Of a stretch of 64,000 nt of DNA, positions 58,414-64,000 are shown piece by piece. How positions within the stretch are numbered: the stretch's first letter is position 1; every line of letters begins with the position of its first letter. Origin of the DNA: Polaromonas sp. OV174 (lineage in GTDB: Bacteria; Pseudomonadota; Gammaproteobacteria; Burkholderiales; Burkholderiaceae_C). The stretch is taken from the NCBI RefSeq assembly GCF_900112285.1, contig NZ_FOKZ01000009.1, forward strand, positions 1-64,000, written 5' to 3'. The notes beneath the pieces were generated by a model. It searched no databases. It was not told where the DNA came from and saw only the letters and a list, made by a program, of their open reading frames with translations. Made by a program: the position numbers and the translations under genes.

Positions 58414-59162
58414 AAGATTCCATGCATATCAGAACCCGTGGCAACGCCCGGTTCAAGTCCAGGCGCTTATCGCTTGGCATGTCGATTATTGAATTGCTGA
58501 TAGGCCTTGCCATTGGTCTATTCATTCTGGCGGGTGCAAGCGCCATGTTTGTCGGCAATGTCACCAACTCGCGACGGCTTTTGCTTGAATCCCGTATCAA
58601 TCAGGACTTGCGTGCCACCATGGACCTGGTAATCCGGGATTTGCGCAGAGGCGGATATTGGGGCAACTCACTGGACGGCACCCTGGCTACCGGTAGCCTC
58701 AGCACCACCGTACAGAATCCATATTCGGCCGTCACACGGACGGGATCAACTCAGATTGAATACGCATACACCCGAGATGGAACCGAAAACAATGCGCTAG
58801 ACGCTGGCACTGAGCAGTTCGGGTTCAAATTGAACACAACGAATCACGCCATCCAGATGAACATTGGTGGAGAGTGGCAAACACTCACCAACACCGACAT
58901 TTTGATGATTCCCAACGATGGTTTCACGGTCACACCGACCGAAACCGCCATTGACATTCGCGCTGCGTGTGCAAAAACTTGCACTGATACGGTCTTACCG
59001 CCATCAGTACCAACTTCAACCCAAAATTGTCCAAGGATACAGCTCCGAACTTACAACATCGTGCTGACTGGTACATCGAAAACGGACGCGGCAGTGAGCC
59101 GCACCCTGCGTTCGCAAATTCGCGTTCGCAACGATGCCCTCTCGGGTTCGTGCCCCGCCTAA
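58407..59162 (+). CDS. pilW: PilW-type minor pilin
   Basis: 251 residues from ATG 58407, with a GGGGG ribosome site. Prepilin motif GMSIIELLIGLAIGLFILAG near residue 24, followed by NQDLRATMDLVIRDLRRGGY, the PilW hallmark. C-terminal half of beta strands with four cysteines. PilW joins PilV and PilX in the initiation complex. Confidence 0.9.
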   Translation: MLKDSMHIRTRGNARFKSRRLSLGMSIIELLIGLAIGLFILAGASAMFVGNVTNSRRLLLESRINQDLRATMDLVIRDLRRGGYWGNSLDGTLATGSLSTTVQNPYSAVTRTGSTQIEYAYTRDGTENNALDAGTEQFGFKLNTTNHAIQMNIGGEWQTLTNTDILMIPNDGFTVTPTETAIDIRAACAKTCTDTVLPPSVPTSTQNCPRIQLRTYNIVLTGTSKTDAAVSRTLRSQIRVRNDALSGSCPA

Positions 59163-59179
59163 CCTCGCAAAGCGAACTC

Positions 59180-60523
59180 ATGCCTAACATCACCTTCCCT
59201 ATGCACGAACGCCAACGCGGAGCCGCAACTTTGCTGGTGACGATGGTCTTGCTGTTCAGCACCTCCATCGTCATGCTGTACCTGAATCGCAGCATCTTGT
59301 TTGAGCAAAAGACGTCTGCCAATCAAATGCGTTCGACCATGGCACTGGAGATGGCCGAGGCGGGCATGGAATGGGCGACCGGAATGCTCAACACCGCTTA
59401 CGACATCAATGCCAATTGTGCATTTCTCACCACCACCAATATTTCGTTCCGACGTAAATATGTCCAGACCAGATGGAACGCTGCCACAAATCCCACTTCG
59501 GATGTGGTGCCGGCAACGACCACCTATCCTGGTTGCAAGGTGAATGGCAATACCACGACGTGCAATTGTCCTGCCGTGCCCACCAGTGGCAGCGCCACGG
59601 CTGCTCTTGGTACAGAAGTGCTACCCGGTTTTACAGCGGCCTTTTCGGCGACCAGCGATCCAGAGGCCGTCCGCATCATCGTGACAGGTTGCACAGCACA
59701 GGTCGGCACCTGTACGCCAGCAAGCGCAGGAAATTCGGATGCAACGGCCACTATCTCCACCATTTTGAAGCTGCGTCCACTGTTGCGCGCAGCGCCGGCT
59801 GCGCCGCTTACCTGTGGTACTTCATGTATGGTCGGCGGGTCATATAACATAGTGAACCAGGACGTAGCCACGAGCGGCATTCTGGTTAACGCCGGGACCG
59901 CTATTACGTCAGGCCCTGGAACCTCATATACAAGCATTCCTGGACAGCCTGGTGCAAATGCATTGGTCGGCAACGACGCCTCCCTGTCCGCAATTTCAAG
60001 TGCCGACCCCACCTGTAGCAATTCGTCCATGTTCAGCGCCTATTTCGGCTCAACGATCGCGCAGTACGCGGCTTCACCCATGACCAAAACCATAGCAGGT
60101 TGCAGTTCTGCAAGTTCGTGCGGGGGTTTGGTTGACACGGCCTACAACGATGGCTGGCGTTCCTTTTATTTCCCTGACGGATTCGCACGCAACAACAGCA
60201 GCGGTAGCCTGGGCAGCGTCAGCGATCCGGTCACCCTGGTGTCTGCAGCAGGATTTGATGTGAACGGCAATATTGACATTTATGGAATGATTTTTTCCAA
60301 CGACGCTAACGTCAACGACCTGGGAACCGGCACAGCAAACATTCATGGTGCATTGGTGACCTGTGCAGGCTATAAGAACAACGGCAATGGCACCCTTGAA
60401 TACAACGCCGATGTCTTGAACGGTGTGCGTCGCTCAACAGGGTCTCTGGTGCGTGTGCCTGGTAGCTGGACTGATCGCTGCACCGCCAGCAGTGCGAATC
60501 CCCCTCTAATTACCTGCAATTAA
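59180..60523 (+). CDS. pilX: PilX-type minor pilin with large C-terminal domain
   Basis: 447 residues. Start at 59180; a second ATG at 59201 is possible. The N-terminus RQRGAATLLVTMVLLFSTSI is the atypical membrane helix of PilX, which lacks the classic GFTLIE, followed by MRSTMALEMAEAGMEWATGM. The C-terminal 300 residues form a long Cys-rich extension with Ser/Thr/Gly/Asn-rich segments. Ordinary PilX is about 170-200 residues. No pilY1 follows; the extension may replace part of its role, which is only a suggestion. Confidence 0.82.
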   Translation: MPNITFPMHERQRGAATLLVTMVLLFSTSIVMLYLNRSILFEQKTSANQMRSTMALEMAEAGMEWATGMLNTAYDINANCAFLTTTNISFRRKYVQTRWNAATNPTSDVVPATTTYPGCKVNGNTTTCNCPAVPTSGSATAALGTEVLPGFTAAFSATSDPEAVRIIVTGCTAQVGTCTPASAGNSDATATISTILKLRPLLRAAPAAPLTCGTSCMVGGSYNIVNQDVATSGILVNAGTAITSGPGTSYTSIPGQPGANALVGNDASLSAISSADPTCSNSSMFSAYFGSTIAQYAASPMTKTIAGCSSASSCGGLVDTAYNDGWRSFYFPDGFARNNSSGSLGSVSDPVTLVSAAGFDVNGNIDIYGMIFSNDANVNDLGTGTANIHGALVTCAGYKNNGNGTLEYNADVLNGVRRSTGSLVRVPGSWTDRCTASSANPPLITCN

Positions 60524-60532
60524 GGCAACTTT

Positions 60533-61819
60533 ATGAACACGATGAATGCCGGCAGGCGTGGACAGCTTGGTTTTACGATCATCGAAGCCCTCATAGCGCT
60601 GGTCATCATGGGGTTCGGGATACTCTCGCTGGCTGGTATGCAGGCCGCCTTGTCGCGCAATGCAGATGACGCCAAGCAACGCACCGAAGCCGTCCGTCTC
60701 GCGCAGGAAAAGATTGAATCGTTCAGGTCATACTCAGGAATCGCCTCCACCGTGGTCGGTCAAGCAACCACCAGCACTACTGCGCTGAACTGGAACGCGT
60801 TAGCAGCAAGTGGCACTGACCCCAGCATTACGACCAATGCCGTGTATGGGCGAACCTGGACCATGAACGGTAGTTCTGCCGACCCCATGCGGGGACTGAC
60901 GGTGAATGTGGCCTGGACCAATCGTGCGGGAGAGCCTCAGACAGTTTCCCTTTCGTCCGTGCTATCCAAGACCGACCCAGCGGACTCAGGTTTTCTGGGC
61001 TTTCCGCTGCCGCTCAACACCAATCTCAAACGCCCTAAGAACCGCAACCTGGATATTCCGATTCCCGCCATCGACTTAGGTAACGGCAAGAGCGCTGTGA
61101 AGTTTGGCACGACTGGGCAGTATGTCGTGTTTGGCAATATAAGCGGCGATGTCGTCAAGATTTGCACGCCAACTTTAAATGGGGCGACAGCCAACATAGA
61201 CATTATTGCGGCGCTAACAGATTCGGGTACCAGCAATTGCACCGACATTACTGGCTTCATAGTTGCTGGATATGTAGGACGGGACAGTTCGATTTCCTAT
61301 GTCGATTGGAATGCTATTGAAAGTGGTTTGGGCATTGATTTTTCAGGCATTACCCGCAATGCTGCGGGCCCCACCGGGGTAACTTGCCAATTTGGCAATG
61401 CCACCAATCAAAACACTGGCGCAACCATTCCTGACTCCAAATATTACCTCTGTGTGGTACCCCTTGCGGCCCCATCGCCCGCCCCAAGCACCAATGGGCC
61501 CTACAACTGGTCTGGCGCGATTCGCATCGCCGGGCCCTCGGCATGGCACACCAGCGCCAACAAATATTATGTTTGCCGCTATCAATATGCAACGACCAAT
61601 AGCCTGACTGACGTCAATCAAAGGAATGTGCAGCCCTATGTGGCAGTGAACAAGTCAATCGACCAGCAAAATTACTTGATAGCCGTCACAGCCAACGCCA
61701 CCAGCGCACCTTCGCCTACCTGTCCGTCTTCAATGACCGTGGCTAACGTGTCTTCCGGGGTTTTGCATCAGGATTGCCGATCAGCGTCCAATCCCAACTA
61801 TGCAACGGCGTGTCCATGA
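60533..61819 (+). CDS. pilV: PilV-type minor pilin with large C-terminal domain
   Basis: 428 residues, more than twice the usual length. The N-terminus GFTIIEALIALVIMGFGILS (Glu5 present) and GMQAALSRNADDAKQRTEAV, then RLAQEKIESFRSYS, are PilV-like. A long C-terminal part with several cysteines ends in SSGVLHQDCRSASNPN. It comes after pilX instead of before pilW. Codon use from 57 to 61.8 kb is visibly more A+T rich than the neighbours, as often seen for pilin genes. Confidence 0.82.
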   Translation: MNTMNAGRRGQLGFTIIEALIALVIMGFGILSLAGMQAALSRNADDAKQRTEAVRLAQEKIESFRSYSGIASTVVGQATTSTTALNWNALAASGTDPSITTNAVYGRTWTMNGSSADPMRGLTVNVAWTNRAGEPQTVSLSSVLSKTDPADSGFLGFPLPLNTNLKRPKNRNLDIPIPAIDLGNGKSAVKFGTTGQYVVFGNISGDVVKICTPTLNGATANIDIIAALTDSGTSNCTDITGFIVAGYVGRDSSISYVDWNAIESGLGIDFSGITRNAAGPTGVTCQFGNATNQNTGATIPDSKYYLCVVPLAAPSPAPSTNGPYNWSGAIRIAGPSAWHTSANKYYVCRYQYATTNSLTDVNQRNVQPYVAVNKSIDQQNYLIAVTANATSAPSPTCPSSMTVANVSSGVLHQDCRSASNPNYATACP

Positions 61820-61972
61820 CTTAAACTTCGACACCCCAGTGTGTCAATGCGTTGATCAACGCCAGCATCGCCCGAGTCCTAGTGGCACAGTAAGACCCAA
61901 CTCCACTGGCGGCAGGCACACTCGTTACCGAGTGCTAGGGCAAATTACACTTGCAGTACCATCCATAGCGCA

Positions 61973-63079
61973 ATGACAACAACTGCGCTCTTCATGAACC
62001 AAGCGCTTGGACTCGCCGCCCAAGCACTTTTTCTTTCCAGCCCCAACCCTCGCGTTGGCTGTGTCATTACTAATGCTGACGGTGATGTCCTCGGCCAGGG
62101 CCAAACCCAGCGAGCAGGCGGCCCCCATGCCGAAATCATGGCCCTGCGCGATGCGGCAGCACAAGGCCATTCCGTGGTTGGCGCCACCGTCTACGCCACC
62201 CTGGAGCCCTGCTCCCACCATGGCCGCACCGGCCCTTGCTGCGATGCGTTGATCGCCGCCGACATCAAAAAAGTGGTGGCCTCCATCGCCGACCCCAATC
62301 CGCTGGTCTCTGGCCAGGGCTTTGCACGTTTGCGTGCGGCAGGCATTGAAGTCGAAGTCGGTCCCGGCGCCGAAGAGTCACGGGAGCTCAACATCGGCTT
62401 TTTCAGCCGCATGATCCGCAAGACACCCTGGGTGCGAATGAAGGTGGCGGCCTCGCTGGATGGCAAGACCTCGCTGGACAATGGTGTGAGCCAGTGGATC
62501 ACCTCCGATACAGCACGCGCAGACGGTCATGCCTGGCGCGCACGCGCCTGCGCCGTGCTGACCGGCATAGGCACCGTACTGGAAGACAACCCGCGCCTTG
62601 ACGTGCGCTTGCTTGACACGCCGCGCCAGCCCCATCTGGTGGTGGTAGACAGCCGCCTGGAAACACCGCTGGACGCTCATCTTTTTATAGCTGGTCGCGC
62701 AGCCTATATCTATGCTGCAGTGCAAAATGATGCCAAAAAAGCGGCCCTGGAAGCGCGTGGCGCCACCGTCATCTACCTGCCCGGTGCGGGCGGCAAGGTT
62801 GACCTGGCGGCCATGCTGCGCGACCTGGCCAGGCGCGAAATCAATGAATTACATGTCGAAGCCGGGCACAAGCTCAATGGTTCCCTGATTCGCGAAGGCC
62901 TGGTGGACGAGTTTGTCGTTTACCTGGCGCCCAAATTGATTGGCCAGGGTGCAGGCATCGCCAGCTTTGGCCCGATCACCGAGCTTTCGCAGGCGGTAGA
63001 TCTCGAATTTCTATCCACCGACAGCCTCGGGCCCGACCTGCGTATCGTAGCAAGGGTGACGGGGCGAGATCAGTTCTAG
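61973..63079 (+). CDS. ribD: bifunctional riboflavin biosynthesis deaminase/reductase
   Basis: 368 residues. N-terminal deaminase with GGPHAEIMALRDAA and LEPCSHHGRTGPCCDALIAA (His and two Cys bind zinc). The C-terminal reductase has MKVAASLDGKTSLDNGVSQW and VEAGHKLNGSLIREGLVDEF. Converts diaminohydroxyphosphoribosylaminopyrimidine to the ribitylamino intermediate. Residues about 237-256 are encoded by a copy of the dispersed repeat (FIAGRAAYIYAAVQNDAKKA). It is followed by ribE after 56 bases. Confidence 0.96.
   Translation: MTTTALFMNQALGLAAQALFLSSPNPRVGCVITNADGDVLGQGQTQRAGGPHAEIMALRDAAAQGHSVVGATVYATLEPCSHHGRTGPCCDALIAADIKKVVASIADPNPLVSGQGFARLRAAGIEVEVGPGAEESRELNIGFFSRMIRKTPWVRMKVAASLDGKTSLDNGVSQWITSDTARADGHAWRARACAVLTGIGTVLEDNPRLDVRLLDTPRQPHLVVVDSRLETPLDAHLFIAGRAAYIYAAVQNDAKKAALEARGATVIYLPGAGGKVDLAAMLRDLARREINELHVEAGHKLNGSLIREGLVDEFVVYLAPKLIGQGAGIASFGPITELSQAVDLEFLSTDSLGPDLRIVARVTGRDQF
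62681..62740 (+). repeat. dispersed 60-bp repeat inside ribD (copy 11)
   Basis: TTTTTATAGCTGGTCGCGCA, GCCTATATCTATGCTGCAGT, GCAAAATGATGCCAAAAAA. TAGCT, GCGC, GCTGCAG and CAAAATGATGC match the copy at 51398 in order. It is read in the same relative frame (AAVQNDAKK against AAGQNDAKI). Confidence 0.65.
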
Positions 63080-63135
63080 ACCAGGGTTTAGCGGCCATTC
63101 CCGTAAGCAGGGCCAATCTCTGCGAAAATAGCCGA

Positions 63136-63810
63136 ATGTTTACCGGAATCATCACCGGCTTGGGGCGCATCGTCGCCGTCCATAGCCTGGGCAGCTCTTC
63201 AGACCATGGCAAGCGCCTCATCATTGAAACGCCTGCGGGTTATCTTGATGACGTGGGCCTGGGCGACAGCATTGCCCTCAATGGCGCTTGTATGACGGCC
63301 ACGACGCTGGAGCCGGCCAACAACCGCTTCTCCATCGACATTTCTGCCGAATCACTGGCCAAGACCTGTGGCCTGGCTGAGCCAGGCATCATCAATCTGG
63401 AAAAAGCCCTGCGCGCCCATGACCGCCTGGGCGGCCATATCGTTGCCGGCCATGTGGACGGGATAGGCAGTGTTTCGCATTTTGCCCAGGTGGGTGAAAG
63501 CTGGGAACTGCGCATACGCTCGCCTCGGGAGCTGAGCAAATACCTGGCCTACAAGGGCTCCATCACCGTCAATGGCGTAAGCTTGACGGTCAACAGGGTC
63601 GTCGATCTGGTAGAGGCAGGCGCGGATTCAGGCAGCGAGATCAGCATCAACCTGATTCCCCACACCGTAGAAAACACAGCGCTGGGCCAACTGGCACAGG
63701 GCTCGCCGGTCAACCTCGAAATCGACCTGATCGCGCGCTACGTTGAACGCATGCTTTCCACGGATCCTGACGGCTCAAGACTACGGGCCCATCCAAACAA
63801 TATCCTTTAA
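63136..63810 (+). CDS. ribE: riboflavin synthase, alpha subunit
   Basis: 224 residues. Two tandem lumazine-binding domains: MFTGIITGLGRIVAVHSLGS with SIALNGACMTATTL, and RLGGHIVAGHVDGIGSVSHF with SITVNGVSLTVNRVVDL. Converts two 6,7-dimethyl-8-ribityllumazine to riboflavin. Usually followed by ribBA in this group; here an integrase-like gene follows instead. Cytoplasmic. Confidence 0.96.
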   Translation: MFTGIITGLGRIVAVHSLGSSSDHGKRLIIETPAGYLDDVGLGDSIALNGACMTATTLEPANNRFSIDISAESLAKTCGLAEPGIINLEKALRAHDRLGGHIVAGHVDGIGSVSHFAQVGESWELRIRSPRELSKYLAYKGSITVNGVSLTVNRVVDLVEAGADSGSEISINLIPHTVENTALGQLAQGSPVNLEIDLIARYVERMLSTDPDGSRLRAHPNNIL

Positions 63811-63872
63811 TATCAACATGTTAATGGATTTCAACGACGCCCAGCCGCTCTGAGCATCGGCTAGTTATTGTC

Positions 63873-63917
63873 GGTATATTTGTCGGTACACTGTACTTAG
63901 CAAACAAAAATACCGAC
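63873..63917. repeat. TGTCGGTA direct and inverted repeats at the integrase start
   Basis: TGTCGGTATATTTGTCGGTA (a direct repeat of TGTCGGTA, about 63874-63893) and TACCGACA before the integrase ATG (63911-63918). A candidate attachment site or integrase promoter region. Confidence 0.4.
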
Positions 63918-64000
63918 ATGACTCTAACCATTGCAAAGATCAACTCGATCAAACTAGGCGACAAAGGTCAGAAGTACGCAGACGGAAGCGGGCTCTATCT
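63918..64000 (+). CDS. tyrosine-type integrase, N-terminal start (cut by window edge)
   Basis: 27 residues visible: MTLTIAKINSIKLGDKGQKY and ADGSGLYL. The pattern of a short first helix and the Y-x-D-G-x-G-L-x-L strand is the start of the DUF4102 arm-binding domain of phage and island integrases. The catalytic part lies outside the window. This marks the probable left end of a genomic island or prophage downstream of ribE. Confidence 0.75.
   Translation, partial: MTLTIAKINSIKLGDKGQKYADGSGLY

Overview
The window reads as chromosomal DNA of a betaproteobacterium of the family Comamonadaceae, most like Polaromonas, Rhodoferax or Variovorax. The genus is inferred, not proven. The signs are high G+C, several orphan Bug-type (TctC) solute receptors, an RpoD with a long Lys/Ala/Pro-rich N-terminal extension, the nrdR - minor pilin - ribD order, and about eleven copies of a roughly 60-bp dispersed repeat built around GCTAY-N7-RTAGCT...GCGC.

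Layout. 1-6.1 kb: end of an IS1595-type transposase, a DHFR-like reductase, a YihY/BrkB membrane protein, an acyl-CoA synthetase and dnaG. 6.1-9 kb: rpoD with a 300-nt leader and a clear terminator. 9-11.9 kb: a GntR regulator, a Bug receptor and threonine aldolase. 11.8-25.4 kb: a sugar-acid catabolic block. A long minus-strand operon (udh, SMP-30 lactonase, TRAP dctP-dctQ-dctM, garD, garL, garR, Bug receptor, then galM) diverges from a FadR-type regulator followed by a Bug receptor and a Gfo/Idh oxidoreductase. Together they predict import of a hexuronate or aldarate, oxidation to an aldaro-lactone, hydrolysis to galactarate/glucarate, dehydration, cleavage to pyruvate plus tartronate semialdehyde, and reduction to glycerate.

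25.6-30.2 kb: an HxlR-like regulator and grpE-dnaK-dnaJ with sigma-32-type promoters. 30.5-32.2 kb: a PEP-CTERM exported protein, a DUF1232 protein and tRNA-Ser(GCU). 32.2-37.9 kb (minus): lysC, tilS, accA, an AlkA-like glycosylase and cysS. 38.1-41.7 kb (plus): a TPR lipoprotein-like protein, two cyclophilins, lpxH and mtfA. 41.7-44.8 kb: a structured leader and the mgtA Mg2+ P-type ATPase. 44.9-52.6 kb (minus): trhA, a DUF349 protein and a very large DUF748/AsmA-like envelope protein.

52.6-53.3 kb is a gene-free stretch with two separate highly structured RNA regions. One is on the minus strand and ends in a perfect intrinsic terminator ahead of the DUF748 gene. The other is a plus-strand leader of six consecutive hairpins, behind a near-consensus sigma-70 promoter, ahead of a membrane-anchored lytic transglycosylase. 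54.2-56.2 kb: a ZTP riboswitch, glyA and nrdR. 56.3-56.8 kb: a frameshifted AAA/DUF4143 remnant. 57-61.8 kb: six type IV pilin-like genes without pilY1. 62-63.8 kb: ribD and ribE. The right edge cuts the start of a tyrosine-type integrase, so a mobile island probably begins there.

The most unusual observations are the dispersed repeat that sits in frame inside dnaG, ribD and (twice) the DUF748 gene, and the two structured RNA regions at 52.6-53.3 kb. All calls come from reading the sequence and translated frames. No database search or folding program was run.
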